Below, in pieces: positions 44,893 through 53,221 of a DNA stretch of 64,000 bases. Under the pieces are notes generated by a model. It was not told where the DNA came from and did not search any database. It saw only the letters and a program-made list of their open reading frames with translations. The DNA lies in the NCBI RefSeq assembly GCF_009806985.1, contig NZ_WUAX01000011.1, positions 62,001-126,000 on the forward strand, written 5' to 3'. Position numbers and translations under genes: made by a program. The DNA is from Halorubrum sp. JWXQ-INN 858 (GTDB taxonomy: Archaea > Halobacteriota > Halobacteria > Halobacteriales > Haloferacaceae). The first letter of the stretch is position 1; each line of letters begins with the position of its first letter.

Positions 44893-45165
44893 ATGACCGA
44901 CACGACGGAGGCGGACGGCGTCGTCGCCGACTACGAGGAGACCGACGCTGAGCGAGTCCTCACCTTCTCGGCGGGCGGGCGCGTCGCGACCGTCGCCCAG
45001 AACGTCGACGGCTACGCGATGTTGAAGGTCAGGGCCGGCCCCGACGGCGACGAGCTGGAGCGCTACTACGGCTTCGACATGGCCCTCGACCACGCCGCTG
45101 AGGTGCTCGGGGTCGCCGTCGGCGACCTCCCCGTCCCGGACGCCGCCGCCGACATGGGGATGTGA
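44893..45165 (+). CDS. Small conserved haloarchaeal protein, coupled to DNA methylase
   Basis: A soluble protein of 90 residues with no recognised domain. It has a beta-rich middle (RVLTFSAGGRVATVAQNVDGYAMLKVR) and a helical end with ERYYGFDMALDHAAEVLGV. Its stop codon lies within the GTG start region of the DNA methylase gene, so the two are translationally coupled. I recall a DUF7111 family of this type, but cannot confirm it. Confidence 0.68.
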   Translation: MTDTTEADGVVADYEETDAERVLTFSAGGRVATVAQNVDGYAMLKVRAGPDGDELERYYGFDMALDHAAEVLGVAVGDLPVPDAAADMGM

Positions 45166-47630
45166 CGGACGCCCGAACCGACGCGACCGCGGACGACGCG
45201 GTGCGCCTGGCCGCGACCCTCGCAGACCGCATCCACGAGGGCCTCGTGCGCCCGTACGCCGAGCGAGTGACCGCGATGCTCGCCGACGGGAGTGACGAAA
45301 GAAGGGGCGGTGACGGGGCCGGGGAGCACGGCGCGGCGAGACGCGGGGTCGAGAACACGGGGGCGGGTCCGGACCCGAAACTCCGCGCCGCGGCCGACGA
45401 CTGGGCCGCGTTCGTCCGCGAGGCGCACGGCGACGTGTTCAGCCGGATCGACGCCGCCCCCGACGAGGCGTTCGTCCACGCCCTCGCGTACGACTTCGCC
45501 GTCGCCCGCCTCCTCGACCGGGTCGAGACCGCCCTCCGGGTACGGATACGCAACCGGGAGGCGACGGCCAACACGGACGTGTTCCCCCTCGAGTTCGATC
45601 CGCTTCACGAGCACGTCGCGTCGGGCGGGGCGCTCGGTTCGCGCGAAGCGTTCGGATCGACGGACGCGCTCGAACCGGTCGGATCGCTCCGTACCGCGGT
45701 CGACGGAGGGTTCCTCCGGGCGCTGTACGAGCGCACGGTGGACCGGTCCGTCCGGCTGGCGCTCGGGCAGTACTACACGCCGCGGGGGCTCGCGAGCGTC
45801 GCCGTCGACGCCCTCCCGGTCGCCGACCACGCCTCGGACCGGGTGTTGGACCCCGGCTGCGGGTCGGGGGTGTTCCTCGACGCGAGCCTCCGCGCGAAGC
45901 GGGCCGCGATCGAGGAGCCGCCGTCCCCTCCGGGATCCGGCGACCCCGCGGCGCTCGTCGCCACCCTCACCGACACCGTGGTCGGGTTCGACATCAATCC
46001 GGTCGCGGTGCGGAGCGCGAAGCTCCGCTACGCGCTCTCGATCGCCGACCTCCTCGCGGCGGACGGCGTCGAGGCCGTCGAACTCCCGGTCTTCCTCACC
46101 GATTCGGTCGGGCTCGCGGGCGGGATCGACGCGGAGGCGGGGTCCGGGATCCGGTTCGGGGACGGGCGGCTGGACCCGACCGCGGACCACCTCGTCGGCA
46201 ACCCGCCGTGGATCACGTGGGCGAACCTCCCCGAGTCGACCCGGGAAGCGTGGCGCGACGCGCACGTCGACCGGCTCGGACTGCTCGCACACGAGGGCGC
46301 GGCGTCGCTGCTCGGCCACGCCAACGACGACGTCTCCGTCCCGTTCGTCTGGGTCTGTATCGATCGCTACCTCGCCGCGGGGGGCTCCGCGAGCGTCGTC
46401 CTCAAACGCGGACTGACGAAGGGGCCCTCCGGGCGGCTCTTCCGCGCGGGCGACGTGGGCGATCGGCCCGTGGCCGTCGAACGGGTTCAGGACCTGACCC
46501 GCCTCGACCCGTTCGGCGGGGACGTGACCCCGGACGCGTCCGTCTACACGCTGCGGGCCGACCGGGACACGACGTTTCCGGTGGACGCGACGTCGTGGTC
46601 GCGGGGGGGCTCGGATCAGGGCCCCTCGTTCGCCAGCGCCCGGGCGATGTCCCGGACGTTAACCCGTGAGGGGACGGCGTACCGCCCGATCGACGGGGAC
46701 GACCCGGCGGGCTCGTGGATCCGCGCGGACGCCGACCGGCGGGCCCTCGGGGAGTGTGCCGTGCCGATCAGACACGGCGTGAAGGACGACGCGGCGGCCG
46801 TGTTCGACGTCGACGAGGCGACGCTCGACGCGATCGAAGCGGATCGGGTGTTCCCCTACCTCAAGTCTCGACACGTCGTGAAGTACGGGCTGTTCGGTCA
46901 CGACCGGCGGCTCGTGCCGATGGACGAGGCACACGCGGACAACGAGGCGGCGCTCGCGGCGTCGTGTCCGGCGACGTACGACTACCTCCGGGAGCGCCGC
47001 GAGGAACTGGCGGCGCGGTCGTCGTCGTGGCTCGACCACGGCCCCTTCTACAACGTGTTCGGGCTCGGGGAGTACACGTGGTCGCCGTACAAGGTGGTCT
47101 GGTGTCGGCTCGCGTTCAAGCCCCACTTCGTCGTCGTCTCGACCGTCACGGACGAGGCGCTCGGCGAGAAGCCGGTCGTCCCCGGCGACCACTGCATGTT
47201 CGTTCCGACCGACGACCGCGAGGAGGCGCACTTCCTCTGTGCGCTGCTCAACTCCGCGAGCTATCGGCGGGCGATCGAGGGCGTCACCGGCGGCGGCAAG
47301 TCCGGGCTCTCGAAGGCGGTCGTCTCGGAGCTCGCGCTCCCGCGGTACCCCGACACCGACGAGGCGCGGCGGCTCGCCGAGCTGTCGATGCGGGCCCACC
47401 GGATCGTCCCCGAGCACGTCGACGTGAGCAAGCGCGAGTACAACCGGACGACGATCGCGGAGCTGGAGCCGATCCAGGCGGCCATCGATCGGCTCGTCGA
47501 GGGGCTGCTCGCGGCCGGCTGTCTCCCGACTGATAGTTCCTCGATCGACGACTCTCCAACCGACGACCCCTCGATCGACGACTCTCCAACCGACGACCCC
47601 TCGATCGACGACTCTCCAACCGACGACTGA
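45162..47630 (+). CDS. Solitary N6-adenine DNA methyltransferase (Eco57I/PglX-like)
   Basis: An 822-residue gamma-type adenine methylase. It has YYTPRGLASVAVDAL (near 205), SAM motif I LDPGCGSGVFLDASL (near 228), GFDINPVAV, and catalytic NPPW in LVGNPPWITWANL (near 347). The C-terminal third resembles a target-recognition domain (YNVFGLGEYTWSPYKVVW and GGGKSGLSKAVVSELALP). The first 170 residues show no PD-(D/E)xK nuclease motif and no restriction gene is adjacent, so it may be an orphan methylase. It starts at a GTG overlapping the previous stop codon. The last 30 residues are a perfect 10-residue repeat. Confidence 0.83.
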   Translation: MTDARTDATADDAVRLAATLADRIHEGLVRPYAERVTAMLADGSDERRGGDGAGEHGAARRGVENTGAGPDPKLRAAADDWAAFVREAHGDVFSRIDAAPDEAFVHALAYDFAVARLLDRVETALRVRIRNREATANTDVFPLEFDPLHEHVASGGALGSREAFGSTDALEPVGSLRTAVDGGFLRALYERTVDRSVRLALGQYYTPRGLASVAVDALPVADHASDRVLDPGCGSGVFLDASLRAKRAAIEEPPSPPGSGDPAALVATLTDTVVGFDINPVAVRSAKLRYALSIADLLAADGVEAVELPVFLTDSVGLAGGIDAEAGSGIRFGDGRLDPTADHLVGNPPWITWANLPESTREAWRDAHVDRLGLLAHEGAASLLGHANDDVSVPFVWVCIDRYLAAGGSASVVLKRGLTKGPSGRLFRAGDVGDRPVAVERVQDLTRLDPFGGDVTPDASVYTLRADRDTTFPVDATSWSRGGSDQGPSFASARAMSRTLTREGTAYRPIDGDDPAGSWIRADADRRALGECAVPIRHGVKDDAAAVFDVDEATLDAIEADRVFPYLKSRHVVKYGLFGHDRRLVPMDEAHADNEAALAASCPATYDYLRERREELAARSSSWLDHGPFYNVFGLGEYTWSPYKVVWCRLAFKPHFVVVSTVTDEALGEKPVVPGDHCMFVPTDDREEAHFLCALLNSASYRRAIEGVTGGGKSGLSKAVVSELALPRYPDTDEARRLAELSMRAHRIVPEHVDVSKREYNRTTIAELEPIQAAIDRLVEGLLAAGCLPTDSSSIDDSPTDDPSIDDSPTDDPSIDDSPTDD
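47541..47627. repeat. 30-base tandem repeat encoding the methylase tail
   Basis: Three essentially perfect copies (the last 27 bases long) of a 30-base unit, encoding SIDDSPTDDP three times at the protein's C-terminus. The identical copies suggest recent expansion. Confidence 0.92.
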
Positions 47631-47942
47631 CACGAGCCTCCCCGGTCGGCGGCAAGCGGTCGGCGGCAAGCGGTCGGGTCGCCACCACCCCGAAATTGAC
47701 GATCCGAAAGAACCGCGCGCGAGCCGAGGCGATCGGGGAACGAACGTCCAACCGGTATATCAAGCGGGGTCGAAACCGTGATCGGCGTCGGAACGGCTCG
47801 AATATATAATCAATATAAGGGACTTAAGTGGCGTTGAGTGGTGGCGATTTTCCGTTCCGGCCGGCGATCGTCGCCGTCGCGGTCGCGGGGATCGTCGCGA
47901 TTGACGACACCTTTAAGTTCACGAACGTATTGGTGGCAGTCG
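47631..47942 (+). promoter_or_regulatory. Upstream region and TATA box of leuA
   Basis: A gene-free stretch of about 310 bases. It begins with a short ggtcggcggcaagc repeat, then an AT-rich element (aatatataat and caatataagg, 47801-47820) and a second TATA-like tttaag at 47912-47917. The latter is about 28 bases before the leuA ATG at 47943, so leuA is probably leaderless from that promoter. The purpose of the upstream AT-rich promoter is unclear. Confidence 0.5.
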
Positions 47943-49167
47943 ATGACAGACATCACGGAGGCTTCGTCGGACACCCCGGCGGATCGAGTTCTTCCAGGGC
48001 ACGATAGCTTCTAACATCGATATCGGTCCTGTACGGATCTTCGACACGACGTTACGAGACGGTGAACAGTCACCACGGACGTCGTTCAGCTACGACGAGA
48101 AACGCCGCATAGCGGCGACGCTGGACGACATGGGCACCCACGTCATCGAGGCGGGGTTCCCGGTGAACTCGGACGCGGAGTTCGAGGCCGTGAGCGATAT
48201 CGCCGCCGCGACGGACACCACCGTCTGCGGGCTCGCCCGGGTCGTCGAGGGCGACATCGACGCCGCGATCGATTCGGGCGTCCAGTTGGTCCACGTGTTC
48301 GTCTCCACCAGCGACGTCCAGCTGGAGGACTCGATGCACGCGACCCGCGAGGAGGCGAAAGACCGCGCCGTCGACGCCGTCCGCCAGGTGAAAGACGCCG
48401 GCGTCGAATGCATGTTCTCGCCGATGGACGCCACCCGGACCGACCCCGACTACCTGATCGACATCGTCGAGGCGGTCTCCGACGCCGGCACGGACTGGAT
48501 CAACATCCCCGATACCTGCGGCGTCGGGATGCCGACCAGCTTCGGCAAGACGGTGAAGGCCGTGGTGGAGGCGACCGACGCGCGCGTCGACGTCCACACC
48601 CACGACGACTTCGGGATGGCCGCCGCGAACGCGGTCATGGGCTTCGAGAACGGCGCGGAGCAGGCGCAGGTGTCGGTCAACGGGATCGGCGAGCGCGCCG
48701 GCAACGCCGCCTACGAGGAGGTCGTGATGGCGGTCGAGTCGGTCTACGGCGTCGACACCGGCATCGACACGACCCAGATCACGGAGCTGGCCCGGATCGT
48801 CGAGGCCGCCTCGGACATCCCGGTGCCGGCGAACAAGCCCATCACCGGGCGGAACGCGTTCGCCCACGAGTCGGGCATCCACGCCGCCGGCGTCATCGAG
48901 AACGCGGACACGTTCGAGACCGGCGTGATGACCCCGGAGATGGTGGGCGCGGAACGGGAGTTCGTGCTGGGCAAACACACCGGCACCCACAGCGTGCGAA
49001 AGCACCTGGTCGAGGCGGGCTTCGACCCGTCCGAGAGCGAGGTCCGCGCCATGACGAAACGCGTCAAGGAGTACGGCTCGGGCAAGCAGCAGGTAACCGC
49101 CGGCGACGTCGAGCGGTTCGCGCGTGAGGCGGGGATCGCCCGCGAGGACGAGGAGGTCAGGATCTGA
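47943..49167 (+). pseudogene. leuA: 2-isopropylmalate synthase (LeuA family) with a broken N-terminal frame
   Basis: LeuA condenses 2-ketoisovalerate and acetyl-CoA, the first step of leucine synthesis. From 47986 on, the frame encodes the family's N-terminus: EFFQGTIASN, RIFDTTLRDGEQSPR, THVIEAGFPV, then HTHDDFG, NGIGERAGNA and ITGRNAFAHESGIHAAG. No ATG, GTG or TTG exists in that frame before 48130, which lies after the catalytic FDTTLRDGEQ. The natural start, ATG 47943, is in another frame (MTDITEASSDTPADRV...) and stops at 48012. The frames join near 47982-47990 (gatcgagttcttc). A 5-base loss from a cgagt repeat would explain it, as would an assembly error. The gene lacks the C-terminal regulatory domain of classical LeuA, so citramalate synthase is an alternative. 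Confidence 0.8.
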
Positions 49168-49301
49168 TGGCCTCCCCCGACGAGGCAGCCGACCCGGAGC
49201 GGCCGCGTTCGGGGTTCGTCCGACGATGCGGTGACGGATCCTCGATGAACACCCCGTTTCGGCCGACGGATCGCCGCAACGGTTGCTCGTCCCGACAGGA
49301 A

Positions 49302-49307
49302 TTTATA
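49302..49307 (+). promoter_or_regulatory. TATA box of the ilvB leader transcript
   Basis: The sequence tttata is centred about 28 bases before the ATG at 49333, the standard position for a leaderless start. No other TATA-like element is seen between here and ilvB at 49550, so the ilvBNC-leuCDB operon probably starts at this promoter, with about 215 bases ahead of ilvB. Confidence 0.6.
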
Positions 49308-49332
49308 GGTGGCATGCGTCTGCCGGAACGAG

Positions 49333-49407
49333 ATGCGACGGCGAACCCAGGGCCGCACGATCGGTTCCGACGCGCGAGCCGTCGCCACGATCATCGTAGG
49401 GGTCTAA
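49333..49407 (+). CDS. Candidate branched-chain leader peptide upstream of ilvB
   Basis: A 24-residue ORF starting MRRRTQGRT and ending AVATIIVGV before TAA. The last nine codons include Val, Ile, Ile, Val and Val, the products of the operon behind it. Its ATG sits at the predicted transcription start, so it would be read as a leaderless ORF. The last codons (GTA GGG GTC TAA) form the 5' arm and loop of a perfect hairpin. The arrangement matches bacterial ilv/leu attenuator peptides. Nothing suggests that the product itself has a function. Assignment rests on composition, promoter spacing and the overlapping hairpin; conservation was not tested. Confidence 0.5.
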   Translation: MRRRTQGRTIGSDARAVATIIVGV

Positions 49408-49415
49408 CCCCCTAC
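49396..49415 (+). promoter_or_regulatory. Hairpin overlapping the leader-peptide stop codon
   Basis: GTAGGGG at 49396-49402 pairs perfectly with CCCCTAC at 49409-49415, leaving a 6-base loop that contains the TAA stop. It is followed by a pyrimidine-rich segment (49416-49432, catcaccccttcctcac). A translating or stalled ribosome would mask the 5' arm. This could be a transcription pause or termination element, but there is no U-tract typical of archaeal intrinsic terminators. Confidence 0.45.
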
Positions 49416-49447
49416 ATCACCCCTTCCTCACCGATGCGACGTACCGA

Positions 49448-49494
49448 CGAACGCCAGCGGTCGGGCCGGCTCCCGGCCGTGGTTTCGGCGTTCG
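49448..49494 (+). promoter_or_regulatory. Larger stem-loop in the ilvB leader
   Basis: An outer 8-bp stem (CGAACGCC at 49448-49455 with GGCGTTCG at 49487-49494) encloses an inner 6-bp hairpin (GGCCGG at 49464-49469 with CCGGCC at 49473-49478). It lies between the leader ORF and ilvB and could be the second structure of an attenuator. Confidence 0.4.
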
Positions 49495-49549
49495 GACCGA
49501 GCCACACCAGCGCAGGGAACATGCGCAGACACTACACGCCACCACGAAC

Positions 49550-51373
49550 ATGAGCGACACAGCAGCACAGCCACGAGAGGACCCCGACGGAACGGAGGAC
49601 GGGGATCCCACGGACGAACGGACCGGCGCGGAGCCCGCAGAGCCCGCACCGGACGCGGACGACGGACGCGGCACCGTGTCGACGGGCGCGGAGTCCGTCG
49701 TCGCCGCCCTGGAGGCCGCCGGCGCGGAGACCGCGTTCGGCGTGCAGGGCGGCGCGATCATGCCGGTTTACGACGCCCTGTACGGGTCCTCGATCCGACA
49801 CGTGACGATGGCCCACGAACAGGGCGCGGCACACGCCGCCGACGCATACGGGGTCGTGACGGGCGAGCCGGGACTCTGTCTGGCGACCTCCGGCCCCGGA
49901 GCGACGAACCTCGTCACCGGGATCGCCGACGCCGACATGGACTCCGACGCGATGCTCGCGCTGACCGGGCAGGTGCCGACCGAGTTCGTCGGCAACGACG
50001 CGTTCCAGGAGACCGACACCGTCGGCGTGACGCGCCCGGTGACGAAACACAACTACTTCGCGGGCGACGCGGACACCGTCGGCGACGTCGTCGGCGAGGC
50101 GTTCGAGCTGTCGCGGGTCGGTCGTCCCGGCCCGACGCTCGTCGACCTGCCGAAGGACGTCACCCTCGCCGAGACCGCGGAGACGCCCGGTCCGGCCGCG
50201 GCTCCCCCGGGAACCACGCCGGAGCCGAGCGCCGACCCCGACGCGGTCGCGGCGGCCGCCCGCGCCATCGAGGAGGCGGACCGACCGCTGTGTCTGTTCG
50301 GCGGCGGCGTCGTCAAGGCCGAGGCGAGCGGCGCGGCGCGGACGTTCGCGCGGACGTACGGGATCCCGGTGACGACGACGATGCCCGGGATCGGCACGTT
50401 CCCCGAGGACGACGAGCTCTGTCTCTCGTGGGCGGGGATGCACGGCACCGGCTACGCCAACATGGCGATCACTCACACGGACTGTCTGATCGCGGTCGGG
50501 ACCCGGTTCGACGACCGGCTGACCGGCGGGATCGACACGTTCGCGCCCGAGGCGGAGGTCGTCCACGTCGACATCGACCCGGCGGAGATCTCGAAGAACG
50601 TGTACGCCGATTACCCGCTGATCGGCGACGCGGGGACCGTGCTGGACCAGCTCACGGCGGCGGTGCGGGCGGAGCCCGACGCCGACCCGTGGCGCGAGCG
50701 GTGTCAGGAGTGGAAGGAGACGTACCCGCTCGCGTACGCGACGCCGGACGACGAGCCGCTCAAGCCGCAGTTCGTCGTCGAGGCGTTCGACGAGGCGACC
50801 GACGACGACACGATCGTCACCACGGGCGTCGGCCAACACCAGATGTGGGCCGCACAGTTCTGGACGTACACGGAGCCGCGGACGTGGGTGTCCTCACACG
50901 GGTTGGGGACGATGGGGTACGGCGTGCCCGCGGCGATCGGCGCGCGGCTCGCGGCCGACGCGACGGGCGAGCCGGATCGCGACGTGATCTGCTTCGACGG
51001 CGACGGCTCGTTCCTGATGACGCTACAGGAGCTCTCCGTCGCCGTCCGCGAGGAGATGAACGTCACGATCGCCGTGCTCAACAACGAGTACATCGGGATG
51101 GTCCGCCAGTGGCAGGACGCCTTCTTCGAGGGCCGCCACATGGCCTCGGAGTACAACTGGATGCCCGAGTTCGACAAGCTCGCCGAGGCGTTCGGCGCGC
51201 TCGGGATCCGCGTCGACGGCTACGACGAGGTCGCACCCGCCATCGAGGAGGCGCTCTCGTACGACGGCCCGGCGGTGATCGACTTCCACGTCGACCCCGA
51301 GGAGAACGTGCTCCCGATGGTCCCGAGCGGCGGGGCGAACGGGCAGTTCGCGCTCTCGGAGGACCAGCTATGA
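49550..51373 (+). CDS. ilvB: Acetolactate synthase large subunit
   Basis: IlvB is the catalytic ThDP enzyme making acetolactate or acetohydroxybutyrate, the first common step to valine, leucine and isoleucine. The 607-residue protein has a 45-residue acidic leader, then FGVQGGAIMPVYDAL, catalytic Glu in AHEQGAAHAADAYG, the FAD/central domain (TMPGIGTFPEDD) and the ThDP-Mg motif CFDGDGSFLMT ending in LNNEYIGMVRQWQ. It is followed by ilvN with a four-base overlap. Confidence 0.96.
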   Translation: MSDTAAQPREDPDGTEDGDPTDERTGAEPAEPAPDADDGRGTVSTGAESVVAALEAAGAETAFGVQGGAIMPVYDALYGSSIRHVTMAHEQGAAHAADAYGVVTGEPGLCLATSGPGATNLVTGIADADMDSDAMLALTGQVPTEFVGNDAFQETDTVGVTRPVTKHNYFAGDADTVGDVVGEAFELSRVGRPGPTLVDLPKDVTLAETAETPGPAAAPPGTTPEPSADPDAVAAAARAIEEADRPLCLFGGGVVKAEASGAARTFARTYGIPVTTTMPGIGTFPEDDELCLSWAGMHGTGYANMAITHTDCLIAVGTRFDDRLTGGIDTFAPEAEVVHVDIDPAEISKNVYADYPLIGDAGTVLDQLTAAVRAEPDADPWRERCQEWKETYPLAYATPDDEPLKPQFVVEAFDEATDDDTIVTTGVGQHQMWAAQFWTYTEPRTWVSSHGLGTMGYGVPAAIGARLAADATGEPDRDVICFDGDGSFLMTLQELSVAVREEMNVTIAVLNNEYIGMVRQWQDAFFEGRHMASEYNWMPEFDKLAEAFGALGIRVDGYDEVAPAIEEALSYDGPAVIDFHVDPEENVLPMVPSGGANGQFALSEDQL

Positions 51374-52038
51374 GCGGCGACGAGACCACACAGGTCGTCG
51401 GCCCCGCGCCCGAGGACCGCCCGCACCCCGAGGGGCGACGCAACAGCGAGGGTCACCGGATCGACCCCGTGGTCGAGGCGGAACACCACGTCCGTCGCGC
51501 GGTCATCTCCGCGTTGGTCGAGGACGAGCCGGGCGTGCTCGCGCGCGTCTCCGGGCTCGTCTCCCGACGGCAGTTCAACATCGAGAGCCTCACGGTGGGG
51601 CCGACGACCGTCGACGGCCACTCCCGCATCACGATGGTGGTCGAGGAGACTGACCCGGGGATCGACCAGATCGAAAAGCAGATGGCGAAGCTCAAACCCG
51701 TCATCTCGGTCGGCGAGGTGTCCGGCAACGCCGTCCGCTCCGAGCTGGTCCTGTTGAAGGTCCGCGGGGCGGAGCCGGACAAGGTCCACGCGGTGACGGA
51801 GATGTACGACGGGCAGACGCTCGACGCCGGGCCGCGGACGATCACGGTCCAACTGACGGGCGACGAGTCGAAGATCGACGACGCGCTCGACGCGTTCGAC
51901 CAGTTCGGGATCATCGAGATCGCCCGGACCGGCCAGACGGCGCTGGCGCGCGGCGACGTCCCGACGGCACCAGGAGAGAAACCCGGAACGGCCGGCGAAC
52001 CGACGACACCAGACGACAACTACTCACAGACACGATGA
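51370..52038 (+). CDS. ilvN: Acetolactate synthase small (regulatory) subunit
   Basis: IlvN confers activation and valine feedback on IlvB. The 222-residue protein has a hydrophilic leader of about 40 residues, then an ACT domain ([33 protein letters not shown], seen as the usual ACT strand-helix pattern at residues 45-77) and the IlvN C-terminal domain, plus a disordered tail. Both ends overlap its neighbours by four bases, giving tight coupling. Confidence 0.94.
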   Translation: MSGDETTQVVGPAPEDRPHPEGRRNSEGHRIDPVVEAEHHVRRAVISALVEDEPGVLARVSGLVSRRQFNIESLTVGPTTVDGHSRITMVVEETDPGIDQIEKQMAKLKPVISVGEVSGNAVRSELVLLKVRGAEPDKVHAVTEMYDGQTLDAGPRTITVQLTGDESKIDDALDAFDQFGIIEIARTGQTALARGDVPTAPGEKPGTAGEPTTPDDNYSQTR

Positions 52039-53090
52039 CCGAAGACGACACTCAGACGTTCGACTCGACCGTATACTACGACGACGACGCGGACAGCGAA
52101 CACATCGCACAGAAGACCGTGGCCGTGCTCGGCTACGGCTCGCAGGGACACGCACACGCACAGAACCTCGCCGACAGCGGGGTCGACGTCGTCGTGGGGC
52201 TCCGCGAGAGCAGCTCCTCGTGGGACGCCGCAGAGAGCGACGGGCTCCGCGTGGCGACGCCCGCCGACGCGGTCGCGGAGGCGGACATCGTGAGCGTGCT
52301 CGTGCCGGACACGGTCCAGCCGGACGTGTACGAGAACGCCATCGAGCCGAACCTCGAGGCCGGCGACACGCTGCAGTTCGCCCACGGGTTCAACATCCAC
52401 TACAACCAGATCCAGCCGCCAGAGGACGTCGACGTGACGATGGTCGCGCCGAAGTCGCCGGGCCACCTGGTGCGCCGGAACTACGAGAACGACGAGGGGA
52501 CCCCCGGACTGCTGGCCATTTATCAGGACGCGACGGGCGACGCCCACGACGAGGGGCTCGCGTACGCGGCCGCGATCGGCTGTACCCGCGCCGGCGTCGT
52601 GGAGACGTCCTTCCGCGAGGAGACCGAAACCGACCTGTTCGGCGAGCAGGCCGTCCTCTGTGGCGGCGTCACCTCGCTCGTCAAGCAGGGCTACGAGACG
52701 CTCGTCGACGCGGGCTACTCGCCGGAGATGGCGTACTTCGAGTGCCTGAACGAGCTGAAGCTCATCGTCGACCTGATGTACGAGGACGGGCTCGGCGGCA
52801 TGTGGGACTCCGTCTCCGACACCGCCGAGTACGGCGGGCTGACCCAGGGCGACGTCGTCGTCGACGAGCACGCCCGCGAGAACATGGAGGAGGTCTTAGA
52901 GAAGGTCCAGGACGGGACGTTCGCCCGCGAGTGGATCGTCGAGAACCAGGCGGGCCGCCCGAACTACGAGCAGCTCCGGACCGCGGAGAAGAACCACGAG
53001 ATCGAGGCAGTCGGCGAGGAGCTCCGCGGGCTGTTCGCCTGGCAGGAGGACGAGGAAGCCGACGACGAGAAAACCGAGGTGAAAGCCTGA
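52035..53090 (+). CDS. ilvC: Ketol-acid reductoisomerase
   Basis: IlvC isomerises and reduces acetolactate to 2,3-dihydroxyisovalerate using NADPH. The 351-residue class I enzyme has the Rossmann motif [15 protein letters not shown] near residue 33, [22 protein letters not shown], and the metal-binding helix with [14 protein letters not shown]. The acidic C-terminus is a haloarchaeal extension. The TGATG junction starts the small ORF that follows. Confidence 0.96.
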   Translation: MTEDDTQTFDSTVYYDDDADSEHIAQKTVAVLGYGSQGHAHAQNLADSGVDVVVGLRESSSSWDAAESDGLRVATPADAVAEADIVSVLVPDTVQPDVYENAIEPNLEAGDTLQFAHGFNIHYNQIQPPEDVDVTMVAPKSPGHLVRRNYENDEGTPGLLAIYQDATGDAHDEGLAYAAAIGCTRAGVVETSFREETETDLFGEQAVLCGGVTSLVKQGYETLVDAGYSPEMAYFECLNELKLIVDLMYEDGLGGMWDSVSDTAEYGGLTQGDVVVDEHARENMEEVLEKVQDGTFAREWIVENQAGRPNYEQLRTAEKNHEIEAVGEELRGLFAWQEDEEADDEKTEVKA

Positions 53091-53221
53091 TGGGGGAGCG
53101 ATCGACGACCGACCGATCGACGATGGGCGACGTCGACCACACGCCGCGAAACGCGGACGTGAACGACGTGTGGATCCGCGGCCCGGACGGCGCGGCCGGG
53201 ACGGAGCGCACCGATGAGTAG
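53090..53221 (+). CDS. 43-residue microprotein between ilvC and leuC
   Basis: A hydrophilic ORF of 43 residues that starts on the ilvC stop (TGATG) and overlaps the leuC start by eight bases. Its core, [18 protein letters not shown], is not low-complexity, and the tight coupling at both ends suggests it is really translated. No known domain. It may tune translation of leuC or contact one of the enzymes; I cannot tell. Confidence 0.55.
   Translation: MGERSTTDRSTMGDVDHTPRNADVNDVWIRGPDGAAGTERTDE

Noticed and set aside
45162..47630. A BREX/Pgl defence system around the DNA methylase
   Set aside because: None of the partner genes (pglZ, brxC, brxA, brxL) is present; the neighbours are a CMD-family gene and leuA.
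49232..49332. Other short ORFs upstream of the ilvB leader ORF
   Set aside because: They lie before the TATA box or lack branched-chain codons near the stop; only the 49333 ORF fits the promoter spacing.
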